From: Paralcaligenes sp039935015
GTDB lineage: Bacteria > Pseudomonadota > Gammaproteobacteria > Burkholderiales > Burkholderiaceae_B
Direction of reading: 5' to 3'
Length of the DNA stretch: 41,249 bases
NCBI GenBank assembly: GCA_039935015.1
Contig: JBDTLC010000143.1
Location: 1-41,249 of the forward strand
The position numbers and the translations under genes were made by a program. Positions within the stretch are counted from its first letter, which is position 1. Every line of letters begins with the position of its first letter. Below are positions 1-8,533 of this stretch, piece by piece. The notes below the pieces were generated by a model. It searched no databases. It saw only the letters and a list, made by a program, of their open reading frames with translations, and was not told where the DNA came from.

Positions 1-229
1 GGTGTCGTCGGGCCTTGTTTGAGCGCAGCCGCGCCAGCGGCGTAGCGAGTTTGGCCCGACGCCCGCCTGGACGAGGCAGATCCGGATCAAGCACGCCGTG
101 CCGGACCTGTCCCAGCCTCCAGAGACGGCGTCTTCAGATACCGAAACACCACCCAGCCAAATACCCAAACACCCAGCCAAATATCATGTGACCGAAAATG
201 TTCTAGGTCAGGCCGGGCGGCTATAACCG
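1..229. other. Non-coding left edge, no gene recognised
   Basis: I see no convincing reading frame in these bases downstream of the pbfA-like gene. The first ~110 bases are GC-rich and resemble the intergenic filler common in Burkholderiales, which is an impression and not a database match. The rest contains a short direct repeat, listed separately. No hairpin with a T-run that would clearly terminate the phosphonate transporter operon is visible. Confidence 0.5.
150..183. repeat. Short direct repeat, 14-bp unit twice
   Basis: The unit CACCCAGCCAAATA occurs at 150-163 and again at 170-183, a 20-bp period. It lies downstream of the stop of the pbfA-like gene. Its function is unknown; it could be slippage or a remnant of a longer repeat cut by the window edge. 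Confidence 0.6.
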
Positions 230-1636
230 TCAGGCCGATCCCGCAGCGATGGCTTCTTCCAGAATATCGAGCGCTTGCGTCATTTCGGCCGGCGTGATCG
301 TCAGCGGTGGTGTCAGCGTCAAGACATTGCCCATCGTTGTCTTAAACGACAGACCGCGATCAAGCGCGCGATACAGCACCGCCTCGGCCAGGTCGTTATC
401 GGGTAGTTTGTCTGAACGGCTTTTGACCAGATCGATGCCCAGCAACAGGCCACGACCACGGACATCACCGATGGCGGGCAGGTGACGTTTCATCTCATCC
501 ATACGCGCCAGCGCCAGTGCGCCAACCATCGCTGCATTAGCGACCAGATCCTCGTCCTCGATGATTTCGATTGTGGTGAGTGCCGCGCGCGTTGTCACGG
601 GATTTTTTTCGTGTGTGTAGTGACCGAAAGCCCAATCGCCTGCCACATCAAGGTCAGCGCGGGCGATGCATGCGGCAATAGGCAAGATGCCGCCGCCCAG
701 CGCTTTGCCCAGTACTAGAATATCGGGCACCACGCCATCATGATCGCATGCGAACATTCGGCCCGTTTTGCCCAGGCCAGTCGGAATTTCGTCGAAAATA
801 AGTAGCGTGCCATGCCGGTCACATGCCTCGCGCACCTTTTTCCAATAGCCCGGCGGTGGCAGATAAGGTACGGCGCGCGCCGGTTCGGCGATTATGGCGG
901 CAACATCCCCCTCGCGCCCCAAAACGTAGTCGACCATGTTGGCGCACGTGGTGTGGCAACGATCCAGCAGAGCGTGTCCGTTTTCGTCGCAATCGTGACC
1001 ATAGGCGCAACGGTAGCAGGCAAAAGGCGCGACGTGCTGCGAGCCTGCGACCAATGGTGCAGCGGGTCCTGAACGGAACAGCGCCTCGCCCGAAAGGCTC
1101 GATGCGCCGATCCCTGCGCCATGAAAGGCATCCCAGAAAGACAGTGTCTTGAATCGGCCTGTCGCGGTCCGGGCGAGCTTGATGGCGACTTCGTTTGCGT
1201 CGGAGCCACCGGTGGTGAGCATCACCTTGGAGAGATTGCCTGGAGCGATGGCGCCAAGCTTCTCCGCCAGCAACACGGCTGTTTCGCAGGCATAGCGCCG
1301 GGGAGCGAATGAAAGTGCGTCCATCTGTGCGGCAATGGCTTTCTTCAAACGTGGGTGGCCATAGCCAATGTGATGGACATTGTTGCCATGAAAATCCATG
1401 TAGCGCCTGCCCGCCACATCTTCGATCCAGATTCCTTGCGCTTTGGCGATGACGTTCAGACAAGGCGTGGATACCGATTGATGAAGAAACGCATCGGCGT
1501 CGCGGTCAAGAAGTGAGCGTGTCGGCTCGTCCAGAGACCGGCTCTGCCAGTCACGGCGGCGATCGGTAAGATTCGTATCACTTTCGGACTGGGCGACTAA
1601 GCGGGTGGGGCTCTCTTTGCTTGTCGATTGCTTCAT
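230..1636 (-). CDS. pbfA: Class III PLP enzyme, probable (R)-1-hydroxy-2-aminoethylphosphonate ammonia-lyase
   Basis: This 468-residue protein has the class III aminotransferase fold. A TTGGSDANE motif near residue 141 binds the cofactor phosphate, Asp282 (FDE) should contact the PLP ring nitrogen, and Lys311 in LGKALGGG is the Schiff-base lysine. A Cys-rich stretch at residues 207-231 (CYRC to CHTTC) is typical of one branch of the family. PbfA enzymes recur in AEP-degradation clusters and eliminate ammonia from (R)-1-hydroxy-AEP to give phosphonoacetaldehyde, which PhnY and PhnA here could then use. The start ATG overlaps the phnV stop by 4 nt (ATGA), so translation is coupled to the transporter. 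Sequence plus context favour PbfA. An aminotransferase acting on another omega-amino acid is the alternative, because lyase and transaminase cannot be told apart by eye. Confidence 0.68.
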   Translation of the reverse strand: MKQSTSKESPTRLVAQSESDTNLTDRRRDWQSRSLDEPTRSLLDRDADAFLHQSVSTPCLNVIAKAQGIWIEDVAGRRYMDFHGNNVHHIGYGHPRLKKAIAAQMDALSFAPRRYACETAVLLAEKLGAIAPGNLSKVMLTTGGSDANEVAIKLARTATGRFKTLSFWDAFHGAGIGASSLSGEALFRSGPAAPLVAGSQHVAPFACYRCAYGHDCDENGHALLDRCHTTCANMVDYVLGREGDVAAIIAEPARAVPYLPPPGYWKKVREACDRHGTLLIFDEIPTGLGKTGRMFACDHDGVVPDILVLGKALGGGILPIAACIARADLDVAGDWAFGHYTHEKNPVTTRAALTTIEIIEDEDLVANAAMVGALALARMDEMKRHLPAIGDVRGRGLLLGIDLVKSRSDKLPDNDLAEAVLYRALDRGLSFKTTMGNVLTLTPPLTITPAEMTQALDILEEAIAAGSA

Positions 1637-2433
1637 TCTCTGACAGTTGCCTTTGTTGAAATACGCGAGAGCCCGATCAGTACTAGCAGCGTGCCGGTAC
1701 CCAGAATCATTGTTAGCGTTGCTGCATCGAAGATTGCGCCGCGATCAGTCAGTGAGAATATGCCTACCGGCAGCGTTACCCATCCCGGGGGATAAATCAT
1801 CAGAGTGGCGCCCAGTTCTCCCATCGACAGGGCGAAGCTCAGGCTGAAGGCGGCGATCAGATAGGGCATAATAAGTGGGAATGTAACCCTAAGCAGCCGA
1901 TAAAAAGGCCGTGCGCCCAGGCTCTCAGCGACTTGTTCATATTCTGGCGGCAAGCGCGCCAACCCAGCTGAAACGTTGCCAAAGGTAAAAGCTGAAATCA
2001 GCAGAAAGTGCGCGATGAACACGATTAGTGCGGTACCGTTCAGGAGCACCGGGGGCTGGCTGAAGGCGACGAGCAGACCCAGGCCGATCGATACCGACGG
2101 TACCGCGCTGGGTATGAAGAACACGGTATCGAGAATGCGCTTGGGCAGGCCTTTCATTGTACGTAGGGCAAGCGCCGCCCAGGTGCCACTTACCAAAGCC
2201 GCCGCACTGGCTATAACGCCGGTCAGAACACTGACTTGCAACTGGCTGGCGGACTCGGTTTTTAGTACCTGTGCGTAGTGAGCAAGCGTCAGGTGGCTGG
2301 GCAGTATATCGTTCCATTGGCCGCTGATGCTGGCCAGAGCGATCACCCCGATCGGCAGGCCATAGATCACGCCGAACATGGCGGCCATCATCAGCCATGA
2401 GAAAATTCGCCCCCATTTAGCCCAGACTAACAC
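1633..2433 (-). CDS. phnV: AEP ABC transporter, permease 2
   Basis: A 266-residue inner-membrane permease with about six hydrophobic segments and the EAA-type loop seen as ESLGARPFYRLLRVTFPLI. It would form the translocation pore with PhnU, driven by PhnT. The frame stays open to 2619, but I choose the GTG at 2433: a GGAGGA ribosome site lies 5 nt upstream, and the first hydrophobic helix starts at about residue 10 from it. That start overlaps the end of phnU by 17 nt, in keeping with the other overlaps in the operon. The gene ends with a 4-nt overlap into the pbfA-like gene. The assignment to the PhnV subfamily rests on the PhnS-PhnT-PhnU neighbours. Confidence 0.85.
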   Translation of the reverse strand: MLVWAKWGRIFSWLMMAAMFGVIYGLPIGVIALASISGQWNDILPSHLTLAHYAQVLKTESASQLQVSVLTGVIASAAALVSGTWAALALRTMKGLPKRILDTVFFIPSAVPSVSIGLGLLVAFSQPPVLLNGTALIVFIAHFLLISAFTFGNVSAGLARLPPEYEQVAESLGARPFYRLLRVTFPLIMPYLIAAFSLSFALSMGELGATLMIYPPGWVTLPVGIFSLTDRGAIFDAATLTMILGTGTLLVLIGLSRISTKATVRE

Positions 2434-3298
2434 TGCGTCCTCCGAAGTATGACACCGCCAGCCGATAGAACGCGTAGAGACCGAGCGATAAGGCGATGTT
2501 GACCACGGCAATGACGCAGGCCGTGGTGTAGTCAAATTCCTGGATGGCCTTGTTGTAAATGAGTAGCGGCAGGGTAATGACCCCCTTGGCGCCAATAAAC
2601 AAAACAATGCCGAATTCATTGACCGTCAGAAGAAGGCACAGGCTGCCGCCGGCTATCAGGGCGGGGAGTGCGGCCGGAAGGATGATTTGGCGCACGATAC
2701 GCCAAGGTCGTGCGCCCAGGCTGCTCGCGACCTCGATCTGTGCCGTATCGATCAGCGAGAAGCTGGCCAGCAGCGGGCGCATCACGAAGGGTGTGTAGAC
2801 GGTAATCTCGGCCAGGATGACGCCCCATTGCGAATAGAGAAAATGGAGCGGCGGCAGGTCCAGATGCATGATATGCATCAACGATTGATTGATGATGCCA
2901 GCTGAGCCATAGATGAAGGTGAAAGCAAGCGCCACAAGGAAGGTTGGTAGCGCGATGAATGTGTCGATCAACCGGCCGATTAATTTGGCGCCCGGAAAAG
3001 GAATAAAGGAAATGATCAGCGAAAGCATAAAACCGAGCACGAGACAGCCTGCCGTGGCCGTGAGCGCGATCGTGATCGTATGAAACAGGCCGCTTAAGAA
3101 TTGATTGGAGCGAAGCACTGTTTCGAAGCCAGCCAGCGACACGACATGCTGATCTCCTTCGAGGGCCTGGCGCAGAATTAGCCCCAGCGGATAGAAGAAC
3201 AGCAGCGCGAGAATCGTCAGCGGGGGAATAACCCAGAATCTGCGCGGCGTCGGACTCGATCGGGCCGGCTGCGAGATCGCCATTGCCATGTCAGCCAT
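2417..3298 (-). CDS. phnU: AEP ABC transporter, permease 1
   Basis: A 293-residue permease with six predicted membrane helices and an EAA-type coupling loop (ASSLGARPWRIVRQIILP). It pairs with PhnV to move 2-aminoethylphosphonate across the inner membrane. I place the start at the ATG at 3298 (MADMAMAIS); the frame runs further to 3352, but those extra residues would lie inside phnT. With this start the gene overlaps the phnT stop by 8 nt, which implies translational coupling. Similarity to spermidine/putrescine or Fe3+-type permeases is expected for this family, so the substrate comes from context. Confidence 0.85.
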   Translation of the reverse strand: MADMAMAISQPARSSPTPRRFWVIPPLTILALLFFYPLGLILRQALEGDQHVVSLAGFETVLRSNQFLSGLFHTITIALTATAGCLVLGFMLSLIISFIPFPGAKLIGRLIDTFIALPTFLVALAFTFIYGSAGIINQSLMHIMHLDLPPLHFLYSQWGVILAEITVYTPFVMRPLLASFSLIDTAQIEVASSLGARPWRIVRQIILPAALPALIAGGSLCLLLTVNEFGIVLFIGAKGVITLPLLIYNKAIQEFDYTTACVIAVVNIALSLGLYAFYRLAVSYFGGRSVSLG

Positions 3299-4442
3299 TG
3301 GTGTCAGACTCCGGGACAAGAGTGACGTCTGCTGGATCGAAATGCACGGCAAGCGGTGCCCCTAGCACTGGCGGGTCGGCCAGCGGCGTTGATGATAGGC
3401 GCAGTGTCTGGCCTTGCACATCAAGCGTGATGCTATGTAGGTCGCCTTGCCACAGGACGCCGCGCACGATGCCCGTTAGAGTGTTGCTGCGAGCCCCGCC
3501 CGGAATAAGCCGTAGATCGTGAGGTCGAACGCACACCAGGCAATTACTTCCTTCGGGCAAAGCATGGTGATTGCGCCCTCGCAGCACGGTTTGCCCAAAT
3601 TGGACAGACGCCAAGCCGGCATCTATCGTGGCCAGTGACTTGGCGACAAGGATATTGGCGCGTCCGAGGAATTCAGCTGCAAAGCGGTTTGGCGGGTTGC
3701 GGTAAAGTGTTTGCGCGTTGCCAAATGCAACCAGTTTGCTGTCGCGCATGATGCCAATGTGGTTGGCAAGCGTCAGCGCCTCGGTCTGGTCGTGCGTGAC
3801 ATACAACACTGTCAGGGAAGGAAGGTCGCGATGCAGCTTGGCCAGTTCGTCGAGCATCGAGCGGCGGATCTGCGCGTCGAGCGCCGAGAGCGGCTCGTCG
3901 AGCAGGAGCACTTGCGGGCGAATTGCTAGTGCGCGGGCGATCGCCACACGCTGTTGCTGACCACCCGAGAGTTCGCGCGGATAGCGTTTCGCGTAGGCCT
4001 CCATGCCGACCAGCCGCAGGCACTCCGGGACGCGTTCGCGGATAAGTTTGGTCGTGGAGCTTCGGGCGCGGAGCCCAAATGCCACGTTGTCCTCGACGCG
4101 CATGTGTGGAAATAAGGCATAGTTCTGCACCACCATGCCAATGTTGCGGTCGCACGGAGCCACATGGGTGACATCTCGGTCGCCGATAATAATACGCCCG
4201 GCCTTGGGCTTTACGAAGCCGGCGACAGCCCGCAGTGCCGTTGTTTTGCCCGAGCCTGAAGGGCCGATTAGCGCAACAATCTCGCCCGGCTTTACGGTGA
4301 GTGTCAGCGAATCCAGAACGAGCTGATTGCCATAAGCGACAGAAACATTCTCGAAGCCGATGCCGGCGGCGCCGGCCGGAGAAGGCACCGCCGCCGCTGA
4401 CGCGCGTATTGGCAGCTCGCGTGTCATGACCATGCCGTCCAT
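3291..4442 (-). CDS. phnT: AEP ABC transporter, ATP-binding protein
   Basis: A 383-residue ATPase that powers AEP import. The Walker A motif GPSGSGKTT, the signature LSGGQQQRVAIARAL, the Walker B LLLDEPLSALD and the switch His in THDQTEAL are all present. The C-terminal ~120 residues form a TOBE-like domain as in PotA/FbpC-type ATPases. A 25-residue Ala/Pro-rich extension precedes the ABC domain. The start ATG shares one base with the phnS stop (TGATG), so the two are translationally coupled. Length and architecture match the PhnT family. Confidence 0.88.
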   Translation of the reverse strand: MDGMVMTRELPIRASAAAVPSPAGAAGIGFENVSVAYGNQLVLDSLTLTVKPGEIVALIGPSGSGKTTALRAVAGFVKPKAGRIIIGDRDVTHVAPCDRNIGMVVQNYALFPHMRVEDNVAFGLRARSSTTKLIRERVPECLRLVGMEAYAKRYPRELSGGQQQRVAIARALAIRPQVLLLDEPLSALDAQIRRSMLDELAKLHRDLPSLTVLYVTHDQTEALTLANHIGIMRDSKLVAFGNAQTLYRNPPNRFAAEFLGRANILVAKSLATIDAGLASVQFGQTVLRGRNHHALPEGSNCLVCVRPHDLRLIPGGARSNTLTGIVRGVLWQGDLHSITLDVQGQTLRLSSTPLADPPVLGAPLAVHFDPADVTLVPESDTNG

Positions 4443-5479
4443 CAGTTCTTCGAGATGGCTTGGTTGTAGTCTGCTACATCTTGTTTCAGATCGCCCAGCA
4501 CTTGAGCCCAGTTGGGTGACCAGATATGGACGCCTTCAAGCATTGCGTTGAGCTTTTTGAAGTTCTCGTCAGTCGGGTGAACATCGGTGCGTACGGGGAA
4601 GCCGCCCGCAACCACGCTAACGTCTTTCTGTGCTGGCTGCGAGAGCAGGAAATTGATCAGTTTCTTGCCGTTGTCAGCGTTTGGAGCGCGTGCCACCAGG
4701 CCGACAAAATAAGGGAGCGAAAAGGCGGTCTTCTTGCCGTCCGGCCCGACCGGAAAGAACACCTGAACATTCGGGTTGTTTCGCATCTGTGCCAGGTTCA
4801 TCTGCAAGTCGCCGTTGGCCACGTACAGCTCACCTTTGTTGACCAGCGCAGTGAGCTTGCCAGTCGAGGCCGATGGTCCAAGGTTGTTGACCTGCAGTTT
4901 TCCTAGATAAGCCAGGCCCGCTTGCTTGCTCCCGAAGGCATGGAAAGCTTGCAGCATCAATGCAGTGCCGTCGCCCGCTTGGCCTGGCGTTGAATACTGG
5001 ATCTTGTTCTTGAATTTGGGGTCGAGCAAATCGGTGTAGCTTTTGGGCTGCGCCTTGAGCGCTTTGGTGTTGTAGATGAAGTTCGGATAATTATTGACCA
5101 TGGCGACATAGAGGCCCTTGGGGTCTTTGTCCGCAGCTTTAATCTTGTCTGCGCCAACTGGAATAAAGTGTTGCAACAGGCCCTCGGCGGCCGCCTTCTG
5201 CATGAACGGCGGCAAGGTGACGAGTACATCGGCCTGGGTGTTGGATTTCTCTTTCATCAGGCGGTCAACGACGCCGCTTGATCCTGCTTCGATATATTGA
5301 ACCTTAATACCCGTGGCCTTGGTGAAGGCGGTGAACTGGTCTCCCAGCCAGCTGGGCGAGCCGTCGTGAAGACCATCTGCGCTGTAAATTGTCACTATCT
5401 TGGATTGTGCCAGAACCGGGCTTGCGGTGACGGCTAGCACACAGGCGGCCGCTATCATTAGTTTCGTCTTCATGTTCAT
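4442..5479 (-). CDS. phnS: Periplasmic AEP-binding protein
   Basis: A 345-residue extracytoplasmic binding protein (Fe3+/spermidine-type fold) with a cleavable signal peptide ending near VLAQ (residues 22-25). The mature N-terminus TIYSADGLHDGSPSW is characteristic of 2-aminoethylphosphonate-binding proteins. It delivers AEP to PhnUV. The start has a strong AAGGAAGG site directly upstream; a second in-frame ATG lies two codons in. It is the first gene of phnS-T-U-V-pbfA and follows a roughly 150-nt leader with its own promoter, a palindromic operator candidate and a stem-loop. Confidence 0.88.
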   Translation of the reverse strand: MNMKTKLMIAAACVLAVTASPVLAQSKIVTIYSADGLHDGSPSWLGDQFTAFTKATGIKVQYIEAGSSGVVDRLMKEKSNTQADVLVTLPPFMQKAAAEGLLQHFIPVGADKIKAADKDPKGLYVAMVNNYPNFIYNTKALKAQPKSYTDLLDPKFKNKIQYSTPGQAGDGTALMLQAFHAFGSKQAGLAYLGKLQVNNLGPSASTGKLTALVNKGELYVANGDLQMNLAQMRNNPNVQVFFPVGPDGKKTAFSLPYFVGLVARAPNADNGKKLINFLLSQPAQKDVSVVAGGFPVRTDVHPTDENFKKLNAMLEGVHIWSPNWAQVLGDLKQDVADYNQAISKN

Positions 5480-5544
5480 CCTTCCTTGCGTTGAGTTGGA
5501 ATGCTGAGAGAACTTTTTACTTGTTTGGTGCAGATATTCGATCG

Positions 5545-5562
5545 TCTCGGCTTGCGCCGAGA
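5545..5562 (-). other. Perfect stem-loop in the phnS leader
   Basis: TCTCGGC (5545-5551) and GCCGAGA (5556-5562) form a perfect 7-bp stem with a 4-nt loop. It lies between the predicted transcription start (about 5633) and the phnS start codon at 5479. On the RNA the loop reads GCAA, a GNRA-type tetraloop, so the hairpin should be stable. There is no T-run, so it is not an intrinsic terminator. It may protect the mRNA or affect translation. Confidence 0.5.
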
Positions 5563-5603
5563 TAACCTACCCTCCTCGATCTTCCGATACTTTGCCTTCT
5601 ATT

Positions 5604-5630
5604 CATGTCATACCAGTGACATGGCTGGTA
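5604..5630. promoter_or_regulatory. Overlapping palindromes, candidate repressor operator for phnS
   Basis: Two inverted repeats overlap. CATGTCA (5604-5610) pairs with TGACATG (5617-5623) across 6 nt. TACCAG (5611-5616) pairs with CTGGTA (5625-5630) across 8 nt. Both are perfect. They fall just downstream of the predicted -10 box, about +3 to +30, where a bound repressor would block transcription. The DeoR-type regulator encoded at 10683-11453 is the obvious candidate ligand, but that link is inference. Confidence 0.55.
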
Positions 5631-5639
5631 ATTCGGTAA

Positions 5640-5667
5640 AGTATAGTGTTTCCAAAAAAATGGTCAA
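5640..5667 (-). promoter_or_regulatory. Predicted sigma-70 promoter for phnSTUV-pbfA
   Basis: On the minus strand a -35 box TTGACC (5667-5662) and a -10 box TATACT (5645-5640) are separated by 16 nt. Each matches consensus at 5 of 6 positions. The start point should fall near 5633, leaving a roughly 150-nt leader before phnS. It lies directly downstream of the phnY terminator, so the transporter operon can be transcribed independently of phnWAY. Confidence 0.6.
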
Positions 5668-5673
5668 GATATC

Positions 5674-5699
5674 AAAAAAAACCACAACGGCTGGGTTGT
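5674..5699 (-). terminator. Intrinsic terminator after phnY
   Basis: On the minus strand, immediately after the phnY stop codon, ACAAC and GTTGT form a 5-bp stem with a 6-nt loop, followed by GG and a run of eight T. The stem is short but the U-tract is long. It separates the phnW-phnA-phnY unit from phnS. Confidence 0.5.
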
Positions 5700-5700
5700 C

Positions 5701-7149
5701 TCAGGCCCAGGGCATAGACCAGGTGCGTACGTTGGAGTAGCTTTTCATGGCTTCGACGATGCCTTCTTTGAAGCCATTGCCGGAGTCTTTGATGCCGCCA
5801 AAGGGCGACATTTCGATGCGATAGCCGGGCACTTCCCAGATATTGACCGTACCCACTTCGAGCTCGTTGATGAATTTCGTGATGTGATCCATACGATTAG
5901 TGCAAACGCCCGACGACAGGCCAAAGGCGGTTGAGTTGGAGATGCGGATGATCTCTTCGATCTGATCGGGGACGCGGATGATGGGGATCACCGGGCCGAA
6001 GGTTTCTTCGCGCACCAGCTCGCACTCGTAGGGGATGTGATCAACCACGCATGGGGCAAAGAGCGCGCCTTTGCGCGGTGAGCTGAGCAGGACCTTGGCG
6101 CCTTGGGCGACGGCGTCTTGGACACGTCGCTCAAAGAGCTGTGCGGCCGCTTCAGTGATGACGGTGCCGATATCGACCGAGGGGTCCATCGGGTCGCCAC
6201 ACTTGAGCTTTTTGGCGTGAACGAGAACGCGCTCGACAAATGCGTCGGCCACGCTCTCGACGACCAGGATGCGTTTGACGGCGGTGCAGCGTTGGCCGGA
6301 ATTCTTGGTCGCGCCCTGAACGGCAAGGAGCGCTGCGCGATCCAGATCGGCATCGGCCATGATGATAAGCGGGTCGTTGCCGCCCAGCTCGAGCACGACG
6401 CGGCGATAGCCGGCCTTCTCGGCAATGTATTTGCCCACGCGAACTGAGCCCGTGAAGGTGACGAGGTCGCAGTCGGGGTCGGTGATCATCGAGTCGCCCA
6501 TGGTGCGCGGGTTGCCGGTGACCACGCTCAGCATCTCGGGGGGCAGCCCCGCTTCGTAGAGCACATCGGCCAGCGCGAGCGCGGTGAGCGGGGTGAGCTC
6601 GGTGGGCTTGAGCACGATCCGGTTGTTGGTGGCGATGGCCGGGGCGAGCTTGTGGCTGACCATGTTCAGGGGGTGGTTAAAGGGGGTGATGGCCGAGATC
6701 ACGCCGAGCAAGGGCGTACGCATCGTGAAAATCTTGCGGTTCTTGCCATTGGGGCTGATGTCGCACGAATAGATCTCGCCGTCGTCGCGGATGACCAGTT
6801 GCGCGGCGAAGGACCACACGTCGTAGGCGCGGCTTGCCTCGTAGAGCGAGTCTTTCCAGCACAGGCCCGATTCGGCGGTAATGAGCCGGGCGAAATCTTC
6901 TTTGCGATCGCGCAGGATCTCCGCAGTGGTTTGCAAGATGCGCTGGCGCTCGAAACGGTTGAGTGTGGGACGGTAGGCGCGTGCGCGGGCAAAGGCCTCG
7001 CGCACGTGCTCGGGGCGAGCGGCTGGAACGGTGCCGACCACCTCGTTGCTATAGGGGTTGAGCACCTCGATGACATCGTCGGTGTTGACCCGTTTGCCGG
7101 TGATGCGCATGGATTCGTGACGGACGGCTGGTTTCATGGGGGCGTTCAT
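5701..7149 (-). CDS. phnY: Phosphonoacetaldehyde dehydrogenase
   Basis: A 482-residue NAD(P)-dependent aldehyde dehydrogenase that oxidises phosphonoacetaldehyde to phosphonoacetate. Visible motifs are PFNHP with the catalytic Asn157, the LELGGNDP box with general base Glu254, and SGQRCTA with nucleophile Cys288. It acts between PhnW and PhnA, both encoded just upstream on the same strand. The ATG start has a GAGG site about 8 nt upstream. A 126-nt gap with hairpin repeats separates it from phnA, more than usual in this cluster. Motifs alone only give ALDH; the phosphonate role comes from the phnA and phnW neighbours. Confidence 0.88.
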   Translation of the reverse strand: MNAPMKPAVRHESMRITGKRVNTDDVIEVLNPYSNEVVGTVPAARPEHVREAFARARAYRPTLNRFERQRILQTTAEILRDRKEDFARLITAESGLCWKDSLYEASRAYDVWSFAAQLVIRDDGEIYSCDISPNGKNRKIFTMRTPLLGVISAITPFNHPLNMVSHKLAPAIATNNRIVLKPTELTPLTALALADVLYEAGLPPEMLSVVTGNPRTMGDSMITDPDCDLVTFTGSVRVGKYIAEKAGYRRVVLELGGNDPLIIMADADLDRAALLAVQGATKNSGQRCTAVKRILVVESVADAFVERVLVHAKKLKCGDPMDPSVDIGTVITEAAAQLFERRVQDAVAQGAKVLLSSPRKGALFAPCVVDHIPYECELVREETFGPVIPIIRVPDQIEEIIRISNSTAFGLSSGVCTNRMDHITKFINELEVGTVNIWEVPGYRIEMSPFGGIKDSGNGFKEGIVEAMKSYSNVRTWSMPWA

Positions 7150-7198
7150 AAAATACCTCGGTAGGTCAATTCCGATCCACGCAGCGTGGGGACGGATT

Positions 7199-7223
7199 TG
7201 TAGCGGCAGCCCGTGTGGCGGCC
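7199..7223. repeat. Dispersed hairpin repeat, copy 1
   Basis: This copy begins TGTAGCGGCAGCCC, with near-complementary arms GGCAGCC and GGCGGCC around CGTGT. Related copies occur at 15643 and 36969. It sits in the phnA-phnY gap, next to a small palindrome CCACGC-A-GCGTGG at about 7177-7189. It is probably an extragenic palindromic element. Confidence 0.45.
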
Positions 7224-7275
7224 ATAAACGTCAGCTCTACTCAACGTGAGAGCGGGCAGGGGAAGCTTCGTGGCC

Positions 7276-8523
7276 TCAGGCGACATGGTTGAGGGCGACG
7301 GCGAAGATGTCGTAATTGTGCAGCTCGCGCGAGGCGGGCCAATTGACCTTGCGATTGACCAGCAGCGGCACGGTTTGCTCGGTGAGCCCGCCGTGCGAGC
7401 GCAGCGGCTCCTTCAGGCCCGAGAGGTCGTGGCGCTTGGCGCTGGTGCCAAAGACCTTGTGGCGGGTTCCGAGCACGACGATGTCGCCTACGCGGTCGGG
7501 GGGCAGTTCGAAACGCTCGCAAGCCTGTTCGTTGGAGAGTGCGAGGTCGATGCCTTCGAGCGCGCGCAGACGCGCCATCAAGGCTTGGGCATCGGCGCCC
7601 TGAGGCAGGTAAATGGTGGCAAACGAGCCCAGCGCGCCGTGGTGAGCGACGTACGGGTCGGTGATGGGCAGGATGACGCGTGCCACGCCCTGGCCCATCC
7701 ACTCGTCGAATACGTCCTGCAGGTACATGACATCGGGCGAGCCGTCAGCCTTGTGCTTGTCGTTCATGCCGTGATCGGCGGTGATTGCGAGCACGCACCC
7801 CTGGGCGTCGAGCAGCCCGACGTACCGGTCGAACATGGCGTAAAAGGCGTTGGCGTTCTCGGTGCCCGGTGCGGCCTTGTGCTGGACGTAGTCGGTGGTC
7901 GAGAGGTACATGAGATCGGGGTGGAAGCGTTCAAGCAGCTTCACCCCGGCGGCGAAGACGAACTCGGAGAGATCGGCCGAATACACCTCGGGCAGCGGCT
8001 TGCCGACAAAAGAGAGCACCTCGCCGATGCCGTTACCGGCCACAGTCGCCTGATCGGCTTTCTCGGCGGAGAAGCCGATCGCCCGGCCGCTGGCGAAGTC
8101 CAGGCCTTTGCCGAGCAGGGTGCGCAGCTTGTCCTTGGCGGTGACCACGGCCACCTTCGCGCCGGCGTCGTGAAAGGCCTGGAAGATCGTGGGCGCGCGC
8201 AGGAACCGCGCCTCGTTCATCATGACCTCTTCGCCCGTGGCGCGATCGTAGAAGTAGTTGCCCGCGATGCCGTGCAGCTTCGGGGGCTGGCCAGTGATGA
8301 TCGAGATGTTGTTTGGGTTGGTGAAGCTGGGGATGACGCACTTGCCCAGCAGGTTCGCTCCGGTCTTCATGAGCCGCTCAAGGTGGGGAGCTACCCCGGC
8401 CTTGATGGCTTCTTCGATATAGCCCGGCTCCGAGCCGTCCAGGCAGATCGCTACGGTGGGTACGCGCGGATATTGGTAATCCCGGCCGTTCACGTTCAGG
8501 GCGGTTGGGTGTTGCTGATTCAT
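7276..8523 (-). CDS. phnA: Phosphonoacetate hydrolase
   Basis: A 415-residue alkaline-phosphatase-superfamily enzyme that cleaves the C-P bond of phosphonoacetate to acetate and phosphate using two zinc ions. The metal and nucleophile positions are all visible: Asp29 (CLDG), Thr68 (SFTNPN), Asp211 and His215 (TTDYVQH), Asp250-His251 (TADHG) and His377 (RSHGG). The same residues and spacing are known for characterised PhnA. It starts 752 bases from the next frame of phnY and only 10 nt after the phnW stop, so it is co-transcribed with phnW. This is the phosphate-releasing, carbon-yielding step of the pathway. Confidence 0.95.
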   Translation of the reverse strand: MNQQHPTALNVNGRDYQYPRVPTVAICLDGSEPGYIEEAIKAGVAPHLERLMKTGANLLGKCVIPSFTNPNNISIITGQPPKLHGIAGNYFYDRATGEEVMMNEARFLRAPTIFQAFHDAGAKVAVVTAKDKLRTLLGKGLDFASGRAIGFSAEKADQATVAGNGIGEVLSFVGKPLPEVYSADLSEFVFAAGVKLLERFHPDLMYLSTTDYVQHKAAPGTENANAFYAMFDRYVGLLDAQGCVLAITADHGMNDKHKADGSPDVMYLQDVFDEWMGQGVARVILPITDPYVAHHGALGSFATIYLPQGADAQALMARLRALEGIDLALSNEQACERFELPPDRVGDIVVLGTRHKVFGTSAKRHDLSGLKEPLRSHGGLTEQTVPLLVNRKVNWPASRELHNYDIFAVALNHVA

Positions 8524-8533
8524 GTTGCTTCCC

